A stretch of DNA of 64,000 nucleotides from Diadema setosum. Lineage: Eukaryota > Echinodermata > Echinoidea > Diadematoida > Diadematidae. The notes beneath the pieces are model-generated. The model was not told where the DNA came from. It saw only the letters and a list, made by a program, of their open reading frames with translations, and did no database searches. This document shows, piece after piece, positions 1 through 13,093 of the stretch. Each line of letters opens with the position of its first letter. Position 1 is the first letter of the stretch. A program made the position numbers and the translations under genes. The stretch spans positions 29,276,173-29,340,172 of the forward strand of contig NC_092693.1 of NCBI RefSeq assembly GCF_964275005.1, in the 5' to 3' direction.

Positions 1-3000
1 GTCATAAAATTGACACCACAGCAGAAGCTTGCAATGTTTTTGCTACAATTTTGCTGTATTGCATTTCAGCCATAAATGCTTCTAATAACCCGTTGAGGAT
101 GGGCTGATTTTGCTACAACATGCGTTTCCCATAGACCCCTGCCCGACTATATTCGGGGCTTGTCCTCAGCAGGTTAAAAAGATGTATGGCTTTGAAAAAC
201 AGAATGTTTATCAACAGCGCTCACGCATTGCAGTCTCAAAATAGTGTAGCACTGTTAGTTATCAGAATATATTTGTGGTTTGGAATGAGAGAGAGAGAAA
301 GAAAGAGAGAGAGAAAAAAATAGTTACCTGTATTGATTGTGGCTAAATTCATGGAATAGAGTGATCTTTGTGCGAACTGTCAGTCACACAGTTATCTTTG
401 AAAGATGTGAAAAGACTGCATTGATTTTTGGCTAAGATTTTGAATTTGACCAGTGAATACTGTGGGAGCTGATGGGCCTTGTGTGAGTAGGCAAATATTG
501 CAGTAATTGATTAAAGCAGTTGATGGCTATATTATCAGTGGTGTCATGTTAGGTACTACATTCGATGATTACTTACTCAAGACAATCTTGCTGCTTTTTT
601 TTTTTTAATTGAAGAAGGTCTAAAAGCAAGATTTCATGCATTACACAGTGTGAGTCGAAGAGACATTCAGTGTGCTTCCTAATTGATTGACTGCTCTCTG
701 CTTAATAGCAGAACAAAATGCACTGTATTAATGTTATTGTTCCTTAACCCATCAAAATCTCTTAAACCACTTATTACAGATTTTTGTATATGCTGTTAAG
801 TTTTTCATCAGGCAGGACAAAAAAAAAAATCTTTTTCACTTCAGCCCTTTGTTGATATTTGTAATTGGTTGTTTAGGTTGCAGAATTTTCAAAAGCCTGT
901 TAAATGTTGAATGTATTAATTAATTCTGAATTTGACAACATTTTTTTTTTTTTTATGCAATCAAAGTAAATAATTGTTTCTCTCTCAAATTGGCAAATGA
1001 TTGTAGATTTCCGAGCTCTGATTTTGAGCAGATCTGATATGTTTAGGCAGTGCCATCTAATCTTTCTTCAGTTCAAGATATGCAATGAAATTCAGAGTTG
1101 CCAATTTAGTGATGGCAAAATTAAAACTTCTGCAGAAAAATCTCCCTAAGATCTGAGGGGTGAACAAACTTTAGTGACACACACACACACATGCACACAC
1201 ACAACAGATCATTGTGAAAATTGACTGAAAGTGCTGGCTAACACTACCTCATTGGCAAAACAACCTCAGCCTGGTTCAAAAAATTGAGGCCAAGTTTGCC
1301 CAGAGGGCTTGAAGTGATCATGAATGGATGTGTTTGTTCGTAGAGGAGTTTTTTTTTTTTTATTATGTAATTTTTGCAGAAGTGTGACTCGCATCTTCTT
1401 TAAATTATGAGAAATAGATACTAATTTGATGCAGTAAAAAGAGGGCAGTATCAGAGAAAGAAAAATATACAGTTTGAGGCCTGTCTGATGTATAATGTTT
1501 AGCTATTACTGTTTGCAGTGTGCTATATTACTATGTCAGGCACCACACTAAAAAAATGAATTGCACGAAGTCAATTTTTATATTGAGAATTATTGCTCCT
1601 TGCGTAACTTTTTTTTTTTTTTTTTTTTTTTTTTACATCAGAGACAGAAACGAAACAAAAATATAGTCAGGGCATCTGAAATCCTGTCACATTTTGACTT
1701 TCATTTTATGAAGACTAAACTGGGTGATCAAGAAAGCTAGCTCAGAGCCTGATAAGCATTCATTGCACATTATCATTGTAGGGTAGGTCTCTGGATCTCC
1801 AAAAGACATCAGTTCAAATTTGCAGGTTATCCCCCCCCCCCCCCACCATAGGGCCATTGTAGCTTCATCCTGTGCATTCATCACAATCAGGTGAACGTGC
1901 TTCAAAGTGTTTCAGAATAGGCAATGGGGACAGTTAGGCTCAATTTCTGAAGGCAGAATTAGCATTTTGAAACCCTGATCTAAATCGCCGTTCATGGGGG
2001 TACTGTTTATGCTAAAGTTTTACGAGCACAAGAAAGAGTCAATTTCACAAACATGTACTGCGCATGGTTGAAAACCTATAAACCCCTATTGTAGTGAGCT
2101 GTTTGGTGTATACAATTTTGCATTTATGTGTCCCCAGTAGATGTGATTAAGGAGAATCACCAATCGTATTTAAACACAACTTTTTGTGCATTTTGAATTG
2201 GCGTTCTGGAACAGCGTTTGAGTCGGGGCGTAATCGAGTTTTGCACTGATTACATTTCAAAATGCTGATTATGGGCCTCAAAAAGTTATTAAGTACAAAC
2301 GCACCCATAGTGTGTTGGGCTAGTATGTAGCCACTGTCTCCATCTTTTCTTCAGACGAGGAGATTGTACTGTTTCCCTCCATGCGAGCTAAAATGGCAGA
2401 TTATTCCCAATTTTTAGCACTCAACTTGAAACGATGATGGCAGTTACATTGCTCTTCATTTCCATGGATTACACTCAAAATTGTTGAAGCCTCAAGATTT
2501 GCTGAAAAAGGAAGAAAAACATGCAGACTTGAGAAGCTTGTATTAGCACTTGCTGCACTTGAACAGCCTGGGATTTTATCCTAGCATATCAGATGTTTTC
2601 ATCTTACACCGCTCTCATTTTCTAAGGCATTCAGACTTTTTCTTGCTTGCGTAAGTGTGTTATACATCTGTGTGTGGTTCTTCTGTGCTTGTAATTTGCA
2701 ATCTTAGGGCTCCCCCTCCCTGCCAAAGCCCGCCCCCCTTTTTTTTTTAAAGATTGAATTGTGTAGTCAAAACGTGTGCATTCATGAGTGTGTGTGCTCG
2801 TATGATTGGTTTTGATGTAGTGTACATTTACCCTCTGCACATGGGTGTTTGTGTGTGTATATAGCTGTTTGTCTGTCTGACTGTTCAGTCATCTTGGGGT
2901 ATTATCTTTCTTTAAAAATGATTAATACGTAGATATGTGTATATGATGTGCATTTGTGTGTAAGTTCAGTTATCGAGCGAGCAGTTGAATGCAAGTTCTC

Positions 3001-6000
3001 CAAAGATGGGCAATGAATTTGAAGCAAGACATTCGTGAATAATCCTGTCAACCATGAAGAATTCTTAAGGTTATGATATCAAGTAGGTAATCTGACAAGC
3101 CCCTCTATTCATCTGTATCTTTGTCCTTAGTGGTGTATCTAGAACATGTTAATCTTGTTTTCTAGATGAAGGAAGTGTTAACTACGATTCCCTTGATTTG
3201 GTCACCAAAACAAAAATCTTCTTTATTCAATTAGAGGCCTATAAAATGTCCTGAGCTTATGGAGTTTCACATCTCTCTATGCTTTGCTCAGCCTTGTAGC
3301 CTCCCATCAACCCTACATCCTCACTTTACTACGTCCATTTCCATGAACTGACAGTCCAACCCAGGGTGCATATTAATTGATACTCGCATAGCATTGGTAT
3401 TCTTATTTTGTCCTTTGGATGCAACATTATGACCTTCTGTAACCTTCCCATAAACCCACCCCATTCCCCTCTACATGACCTCAAGCACCTCACATTTAGT
3501 GTTTCAAGGCGAAGATTGATCACATAATGCAGGTCATGTGTGTCCAGAGTGATATCATCGCATAAATCGATGAACTGCAGTGGGACAATTGTCGCATTGG
3601 ATGCCCACATCATTCAGAGGTTCGCTGATGACTTCAGGAGGGCACGGAAAGGTGAGATCTTACACGGGGCTCAGGGCGTCGCACCCTTTTAAATAAACGA
3701 TGTCCGACACCATGGGCCGGGCAGATGCGTGCCGTTGGACCCCCAGACGATTAAGATATATTTATGGGCTGTTGCTGCCAGACTCGAGAGAGTATCGGAT
3801 GGCTGTGATACAAATTAGATCCGTCTCTGGTGTCCGCTTGGCAAAGAATCGAATGGGGAAAATCCTCCATGAGCCTGAGCAGCTTGCTTATGTGTGAGTC
3901 CTTTTGTTGTTTTTTATGTCCACGCACCCCTCTCGTGAGCTGTTGTGTGGCAGGTTAATTTGCGGTGATAGCGGTGGTATCGTCTCCTCTCCTAAGTAGC
4001 TTTGCTGGCGTCCAGCTTGTTTTTTGAAATTGCAACAACACTTTGTGGATGATGTACTGGCTTTCTTTGTCATATCATCTTTCCGCAGAGAGGTTTTTCT
4101 TTTTTGTCATTTGTGTGAGTGGCTTGAAGGTTTTTTTTTGTTTTTGTTTTTTCCTCCAGTGGATACCATTGCACAACCAGCTTTCTAGATATTTCTTGAA
4201 GGAATAGATGTTTTTTGTTGTGAGCCATTTGGTATACCAGTTTGGTAGACTGCATACATCTCTATAACTGTCCATGTCATTCCCAACCAATGGCATCAAG
4301 TACAATGCAGATAAAGGAAAGTCAGTTTCACTCTCCTTGTTTTGATTTCCTAACAAAACCGTAACATGTTTGGACCGTGCATAACTGGTTTAGACAAAGA
4401 TTTCAAGGTTTTGCCGCATTAAGTTAGATATCAAAGGCTTTTCTTTAAATTTTTGCTTGTAGATGGTGTGTGGTTAAAGAAAAAACTGTGGGTTCAATTT
4501 TAGTTGAGAGTTCCAATCCATACTGGCAGTAAGGGAAGTATTTTCTGGCATTTCATGGATTCTGTGTGAGTGCTTAAGTTGCCTTCTCTATTTCACCTGA
4601 AAGCACAGGAATCCCAGTAACTTGATATATGGTGACTGAGCCATGACAATGTTCAGATTGTGGGTTCATTTCTCTCCAACATCCTCACGGTACTTTGAAA
4701 ATGAGAGCTACTTCTGCTTTTGTCGTATTATACATGTGTGCTTAGAGAGCTGTGGATTGTCTCTGAAAAACTTGTCATGCGGCAAGACAAATCCCCCCAT
4801 GCATTATTGTGCTTCCCCCAGTTGTGACTTCTATCCTTAAACATAGTATGACTAGACTGCAGTGTTTTGTATGTACGCAGGGAAGTCTTGGCATTTTGGA
4901 GATGACATTGGGCAAGCATCTCTCTTCTTTTTTTTTTTTTTTTGTTATCAAATATTATTCATTCTTGTTTTTCTATTCTATGCCTACCCTGAAGTGGGCT
5001 TGTGGCTTTCCTTTTCTTTTCCCTGCCCTGCCACTTAAGGGGATTTGTGGCAGAGAAAATGTAAAAGGGCGATGCGTGATAAACTTTGAGAGACTGTGGG
5101 AGGAGGGATGCTTGAGCGTACTGAACTACGCTTTGTGTATACGTGATGATTTGATCACCGTAGAAGCCAACGGGGACTTCAAACTGCCTGGGAGAAGATC
5201 AGACATTTGTGTCTGCTTCTAAAGTTTGACAGAATGGTTTCCAACGGCTCTCCATCTCCTTCTTCTTCCCTTCTTGTCCCCCCCCCCCCTTTGCCGACAT
5301 CGACATTCTCTTCAAGCCTCAAATGAGTCTGAATTGTGTGGGAGACAGACCGGTGATAAAGACGGAAATGCACTTTTCTTTTTTGTATGTGGCCTCACAC
5401 GTCTAATGACGTCACAATCTCTAAAAATACACGTATATGTCAAGTGTCACTCATTGGGCATATAATGACATGGATTACAAATGTTTTGTGAATCCATGCT
5501 AGTGAGAGAGAGAGAGAGAGAGGGGAAAAAAAAATACAGAGGGAAAGCAGATGAAGTTTTTTCCAATGTATTCGGAGAGTTGAGTGCCTGTTTGTTTATA
5601 TCATAATATTCTCGTTGTAGATCTGACTGATGTATTAGTTTACCATCTGTCTCACCTCTTTTATGATTAGGACCCCAAACTTCCTTTAATGATTTCCATC
5701 TTTGCAAGGGTTAAAAATGATGTGTGTGTGTGTGTGTGTGTGTTATGATCTACCATTATGAAGAAATTTCATTTTGCGTAACACATTGCCATCAGGCGTG
5801 CAAAGAGGCCTGTAAAATACTTTCATATCTAATGTAGATGACCTGTTTTTCCCCACTGGTATCTGCGTGTATTGAAAGTTCGGTGATCCATACTTTCCCT
5901 TTTCCATGCACAAAATGCAATCCTTCAATCATTGCGCGACTACACCCTACCTTCTAAGGGAATTAATGTTCATCCATGCGTAAACAGTGCTGTGGGTGAA

Positions 6001-6962
6001 TTGTTCATGTGATATCATGATGTTTAAACAATATACATGTAGTGTATTTGTCTTGGTGGCCTATTCAAAAGAAAATAGTGATACAAGTGGCTGTATTGCG
6101 TTGATGGCCTTGGGTTTTATAATTAGGAGGAACCTGAGGTGTATAGAGGAGGGATGACATCTGAAGTAATTTAAGTCTATAAATCTGGCTTAGTTTGCTT
6201 TGTGCGTTCCTGAGATCACTTTTTTGTTGTTGAATAATCTCTGAAGTTGAGGTAGCTTTCTTTCCCCATCATGTGTTAGTTTGTAGATGATATTCTCGAG
6301 TACAAAAAAGGTCTGATAATTTAACCATCTTGTTCAAAAAAAAAAAAATGCCACACCACACTACAAATGGATGTCATAATTAGTGATGCAGCTACAGAAT
6401 AACATAGAAATGACTAATTTGTGGAGGTTCATCGAGAAAAGTGCCATAATGATATTTGCTGGCGTGTAAGCTACTAGCATTGTAGGAGTCACATCAAATA
6501 AGATGCCCTTTGGCAAATGGAATGTTCGTAAATGCACGACCTTGTGACACAAAGTCCAAGTAGTTTGTGTTTATGCTTGTCTGTTTGTGCTTGTGTTCAA
6601 TGCACCTACAGTTGTGAGACTTGGTCAAACCTTGATTGAAAAGATTAAAAGATCATTAAAAAAATGATGATGTACATTATAAAATACATTATGGGATTGC
6701 AAGATCTGTGACACAAACAAAGGTTGATGTGGAATGAAAGAGACTATGAAATCTTAATTGTGATAAACTATGCTGATTTAGCATTGGAGAAGTGGTGTGT
6801 TTAAAATAGAAGGTAAATAATAACTGGCATTTCATGATTCTCATACAAATAGATTATTATCATGGAAGTACACATCATGTGTTGACATATGAGAGATATT
6901 TGATGCTCTGACTCATACCCCAAAATAATCTTCCCCTCTTTCTTCGTTTTCTCCTCTGCTAG
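1..6962 (+). other. SNRK intron (upstream end outside the window)
   Basis: No coding exon recognised. It contains simple repeats: purine-rich 288-320, (CA)n near 1180-1203, a 26-T run at 1609-1634, poly(C) near 1830-1843 and 5279-5289, (GA)n 5504-5521 and (TG)n 5721-5742. A less AT-rich, apparently unique block spans about 3,600-3,900. ORFs here are short with no family signature. Confidence 0.8.
86..175. mobile_element. short inverted-repeat MITE-like fragment
   Basis: The left end TAACCCGTTGAGGATGGG and the reverse complement of the right end TAACCTGCTGAGGACAAG are clearly related, enclosing about 55 bp. TTAA overlaps the right end. It looks like an internally deleted TTAA-type element; no transposase. 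Confidence 0.45.
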
Positions 6963-7169
6963 CCTCATCTCAAAGATGCTAGTGCGCAAGCCGGAGAGGC
7001 GGATGACCCTGCGGGAGATCGAGAACGACCCCTGGCTGCACATCGGGAGGCGGACGCGGCGGCCATCGGACCCCGTCATCACGCGGGAGCAGATCTCGGA
7101 GCAGCTTCACGGCAGCATCATGGACATCATGCTGAACGGCAAGATGGCCGACAGGAAGTCCATTCTCGA
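6963..7169 (+). CDS. SNRK: SNRK exon: end of kinase domain and start of UBA-like region
   Basis: The acceptor is ctcctctgctag and the donor GTGAGT begins at 7170. The first base completes an Asp codon, giving D-LISKMLVRKPERRM. This is kinase subdomain XI with its conserved Arg, then IENDPWL. The second half (ISEQLHGSIMDIMLNGKMADR) starts the UBA-like autoinhibitory region. Two bases (GA) of a Glu codon carry over to the next exon. GC content is far above the flanking intron. Confidence 0.93.
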
Positions 7170-10100
7170 GTGAGTAGAGAGCCTCCGGAACACAGCGGTC
7201 CTCTCAGCATCACGGCAAACCCCTCATGATTACCACTAAGTTCCGCTGCCAATGGCAGTTGGCAGCAGAAAAAGTATGGGATGTGTGGAAGGAAATGCTG
7301 AGGACTTTAAGATTCCAACTCAGTACCTTCTATTGTAAACCTTCCCACGTTCAATCTAGTCTTTTATCAGAAGACTTGCATTTGGCATTAGTGTGGTAAA
7401 GAAGAGAATAGATACCAAATGACATAGGCAACAAAACAGCCGTGATACAGTCCTTCTTGTAGCTATTTATACAGCATTGTGTTCCCAACTTTTTAAACGC
7501 AAATGACTTACGACTGATGAATTTCAACAGCTGTTTGAACAAATTGCAGTTGTATTACACAGAGTTCTTCTGAATTGGAGGGGATGACAAACAAAATGTA
7601 GCATCAAGAAATTACAATGAAAGCTTTCCAATTGCCCTGAAATTTAAAAATATGGATTTTCACGCAAACATCTATTTCTACTGTAAGCAAATATGGTAAA
7701 TACACCCCCTCAACTTGTCTTATGAATAGCCTGTGTAATTAATACTTTCTCACAACAACTTTGCTATACTGGTGATTTAACCATTCTTTCACGCAAGCCG
7801 ATGGTTCTTCAAAAGTCACATTCCGGATTCACTGTCAGTGATGCCAAATAACGTATCAAATGTCGGGCTCCTGAAACCAGCAATTAGGAGTTGAGGCATT
7901 TGTAAGGCATTTGTGCAATGCAATTATCCGTATTACTTGCGTCATCGTCGTGAGAGCTGCTACGTGGTGTTTCACTTGTTTTCCTGTGTGGACCATCTCT
8001 CATACATATCTGTGCTTTTATTCTTCATGATATCCAGCCTTTGTCATTTTTTTCTTAAATAAACATATTACTTTCTGTTTATTGTAGACTTTATCAAACA
8101 AATATCCTAAATGTGTTGTTTTAACTGAGAACCTCACAGCAACCACCTCGGGCAAGTTGTTTGCATCATTTCCTCAAACTAAAGATAGGGAGACTTTCGT
8201 TTTAATAAATGATAAAAAGCCTCAGCATCTGACATTTTCCCTGTTTTTATGCTGACAATGTTTACAGCACAGTTGAGTATTTAGACTATTCCACCTTTAC
8301 ATTATTGACATAGTTTATTCAGATGTCAGTTTTTGTGTTGTTGTTTTTTTAAGCTTTCTGCTTTTTAACCTTATTGATTTGTTTTGTTGTATCCATTGAA
8401 ACTGACACTGTGTTTCCGTTTTGTTATGACAGTTTAATAACTTGTGGTATAGCCAAAGTGAAGGCTTATCGAGTGCTGTAGCAAAAGAATAAGTATCCTG
8501 GTATTTGAGAAATTTTAGTATTTTTAAAGTTCATGTTTAGGTCGTAGATATTTGTAATTCATATGCTTGTAACATTTCATTTTGTCGTGAACATTGTGTT
8601 GGAACAAGTTCATTTATAGATTGCCTACATATTATATTCTCTCACATATTTAGTTGTTTATCCATTAAAAAAAGAATCTTTCATTTAATATATTATTCAA
8701 ATACGTATCAAAGAAAAGATTGGGAACAACATGGAAGTATCAAGGGTGATATGTGTATATGTTTGGCCATATAAAGATAAATAGAATTTTCAGTACATGC
8801 TCTAAGATTAAAAGTAAGAGGTCAAAGATTTTAATTTCAGACTTCAAAATTTCAGACTTCAAAATGTCAGACTTCAAACAGTAATTTTGGCAGTTTTTCA
8901 TGCAATTTAAGCAAGCTTTGCCACATGAGCTGTGAAAATGCAGAATAAATGATGACTTTGTTTTCAAGAATTTTGTGATTGTTAAAAAGCAAAACTGTCA
9001 AATAAACATGTTCTCCATGTGGAAGTACTTGACAAGGCTGGTCACATGAGTCTACTAGTATAAGTCCTAGTACAGCAAACCACTGTTGTAATTGCAGAAA
9101 GGTCTGTTAAACAGTTATTGTCAAAGTGAATTTCTAAGTGTATTTTAATACCTACAATAGTATTTGATGTAAATTGATGATTAGCCCAATAAAGAGTGTA
9201 AGTCTCTTTAGAGCTTATTGTGGATATCATTTTGAGTTAGGATGTGTTGGCAGTAAGTAGGTTAGAGGGGAAGTCTGATTTCAAAGATAACATCATTGAG
9301 GACATCATCCAGTTTTGCTAAAAAACAATTACAGTAAAGGGCAGACAGTGACAGAAAATATGTTTCAATTCAGAAAGCAAGGTACACCCTGGCACAATGA
9401 GCTACGTTTTCATAACAAGCTCACCCAATGTAAAATGTGCTGTGACAAGATTGCCAACAGAGAGTATGGCTTTCAGAAAACAGATAAAAACACGAGATAA
9501 TGATACTTGATATTGCTAATATTGATGTAAGCTTGTTTCGAGTAAGCAAGACTATTGTCGTGGACACATACCTGTGTGTTATGCCCTGTGTAGATATGAA
9601 CTTGTGATTGCAATTTTGGGAAAAATTACAATTTTTCTATTCATCTATAGGATATTATATCAATTTTGTATACATAACACAATTGTGTTCCCCTTTGTGT
9701 AATTCTTTGAACTGAGGAAGAGTAATGAAGAACATAAAGTTTCTTTGCTAGCTCCTCTGGATTTCAATTTTCACTCACATTTCAAAGGATTCTGAAGCAT
9801 TAAGTTGTATTCCTCCCCCCCCCCCACAGGTCGATAGAAAAGGATCGCTACGACCACCTGTCAGCCACGTATTTCCTTCTGGCGGAGCGCAAGCTGAAGA
9901 AGCAGAAAGAGGAGCGGCTCAAGTTCTCAGCCAGTGACATCAGGAGGACCATGGGCAGTCCCCAGCCCCGCGCAGGAAGTGGGGGTCAAAGGTGAGGCAG
10001 AGACACTTCTTCTTCATCCCCCCTCCATTCCCCCACCCCCACCCCAAAGTCTTGTCTCTGTACGCAAGCTTGCATGCCCACGCTCCAAGACACCATGTCA

Positions 10101-13047
10101 ATACAGCGCTGGCTGCATAATTGTGAAGGGTTTGGCAGAGCATGGCTTTCCACAGATTTAGGAATACCGGTACCGGTATACCTGATTTGCCAGGGAGCAC
10201 GTTGCGAGGCAGAGAAGCCAGACAAGCTAATGCACTTACAGCTCACATGACATGCACATTAATGCACTGGTATACACAGTGCCTATGTTAAGACCGGTGC
10301 GAAGTCACAAAGTGGCTTTATGCAGATTCTACCAATTTATCAATATATCATATATATATATATATATATTTGTTTTTGTTTTTTTAAATCAGATAAAATG
10401 AATGTTTTGAAAACCTTTACTTTACCATTTTCCAGATAAGTAAAAAGTATGCAGACAGCACATACATAATTAATTTGATACACTGTAGAAGCAAGCATGA
10501 AGGAGACCTGCTGTACCATGAGTGTAGTAGCAAGGCATGTTTTATTAGTATTTACATATCAAAGGGATTGCATAGTTTTTACTGAGATGGGGATTAACTT
10601 TTTTCTGAGATAATGAGGAACCACTTGTATGACATATTAAGGAGCATGCAATTCTAAGAGGAATTAAAAGTATATTTAATGAGAACCAGTTTTGAAAGGG
10701 ATGAGATATCCAAAAACAAAGCAAAAGAAAGTGGTCCTAAGACCCAACTTTTATTATTGGCATTATACAAGTTGTTCTCGATTATCATTTAAGCACTGTA
10801 TAGTGTGCAGCGGTTAATCACACCACAAATTCTCCATTCCTTGCTGTGCAAGTACCCATGCAATGTGTAGTATTAGTTCAGATCCTGATGCTTACCTGCC
10901 ATAATGTTTTCTGGTTAATATGTTTCTGCACACTTTGGTAGTACAACAGTGCACTATTAACATTGTTGCATATTGTAGCACTGATGTTAGTGCAAAGCAT
11001 CACTATACAAAGGCAACCAAGCACCACTTTGCAAAGGCACATGAACTTCAATGTTTAGATATAATGTTCCATAGACATGAAAAAACTTATGGTTTTGATG
11101 TGCATGTGTGTGTTGTGTATATGTGTGTGTTGGTGTTGGTGTTTTCTCAAGTGTGAGCGTAAATGCATTAATTGTGCTGTTCCAGTTTGCTTTATTTAAA
11201 AAAAAAAAGTTTAGGGGGTAATGGTCTCACCTGTGGACAGGTACAGGATTAAAGGCTCTGATTTGTGCTTGTGTATGTGTGTATGCATATGTGTGCATGA
11301 TCAAGAGTATAATTATGGTGTCCATGCGAGTGTATGTGTTGGGTGTCCATGTGTGTGGCTATGAGTGTCTACATTTGTGTGTCTGTGAATATGTGTGTGT
11401 CATTTGGTTGGGAGCATAAGCTGGAGTAAGAGTGTGTGAATAATTAATTACGTGTTGAGCGGTGTGAGAGTGGTTGTCACAGACGAGTTGGTGTGGGAGG
11501 AGGAGGAAGAGGAGGAGGCCCTCTACTGGCCATGGTCAGTGACAGCGCAGTGAGACCCATGGGGTGTGATACTTGACCATTCAGACACGACCTGAGGTAA
11601 CCAACAGATCACAAGCTCTGCTTTAGAGAAATTACTGAGGTTCCTTTTCTTTTGAACCTATCTTACATGATTCGAGGATGATTTATGGATTTATTGCTGA
11701 TTGCCTCATTTATACACTGTACAGAAAAGTATTTTTTTTTAAATGATGTTAGATTATTTATTCTGTTTTTTGATAGTTAAAATCATATAGGTTATCTGTG
11801 ATGCATGCATGCATTAAAGTAATGTGTATTTTGAAAAAACAAAAACAAAAACAAACCTTTATTTATCTATTTAGTCACATGCCAAATGGTAATTGCACCC
11901 CACAAGATTTAATTGTTCCTGCTCATGTTCAGCTAGAAAATATGTAAATAGGATTAATTCTTCTTCCAGATCTATCAGGGGGCCTGGATTGTTATATGCA
12001 CAGTGGTACATAATTTTTTTATTTATTATTATTATTTTTTTTTTGTGATGACCTGTTGGATCACAAAGATCTTGAAATTTGAAATTATGGTGGCCTGAGG
12101 CACAAGCAAATGTAACAGTCTCTTTTGAATCTTAATTGCCTGATTTGGCCACCGAGAGATGGCCTTATTTTAAATTTGATGGCCAGACATCAATTTTAAG
12201 TGGCCATTAACCACTCATTTTAAGCCCTGTTATGTGTGTAGATATGTTTGTTAGAACATATGTATTTCCTTCTCTCATATATCAAATGTCTGTCAAATTT
12301 TGTGTGTTTTTTGGAAGAGATAACCCCACCCCACATCCCCCCCCCCCCTTCATTATAGTTGCAAGTTCTGCTTTATCTGGTCCTGTATTTTGTTGGGAGA
12401 ATGATATACAATGTAATTTTTTTGCCTTTATCTGTCCAGCTGTTCTGCCCATGAAGTGAGGTATTCCTCAAAAGGTCAAGCCAGGGGGAGGTCACTCTCT
12501 ACTGATTGCTGGTTTGCCCTCAGCTTGTAGGAAACAATTAAGAAGACCGTTGCAGAACGAGAAGGCAATGTGTCGAGCCCTTCCAAAACAAACAAACAAA
12601 CAAAATTGGCAGAGCTGTTCTTTCAGGGAAGGTTAAAGGTGACAAAACCAGGTTATGCTTGACATTTTACGATCACTAGAAACAATGCGTATGAGTCTAC
12701 TTTTGCCCTTCCTGTACACATGTACTGACTTGTCTCGGATACACAGATGACTTAATCAGGCATGCATACAGTGCTCATTATACATACACAAGCATATCAG
12801 CTTCCATGTGGTTTTCAGTTGTTTTTGTCATAGTATTTGTCGTGAGCTATCAGTCCAAACACTATTTCAATGTCAGCATTTTTAGAGTTCATGTTCGAAT
12901 ATAGAAGTACAGACCTACATTTGTATCAGTTTTAAGAAACTGAATATTATGTTCAGAAACCACTTTAAGAAATCTTGGTGGTATGTACATCTACAAATCA
13001 TGATCAAGTAGTATAGTCAGAAAGTAATGTATGTCGCCATGTTGAAA

Positions 13048-13093
<46 letters not shown>

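Noticed and set aside
3700..3897. 65-codon + strand ORF
   Set aside because: Considered as an upstream SNRK exon, but the sequence does not match the SNRK kinase domain and there is no good acceptor in phase.
4809..5222. 137-codon + strand ORF
   Set aside because: Contains a poly(T)-encoded Phe run and no family signature; intronic to SNRK.
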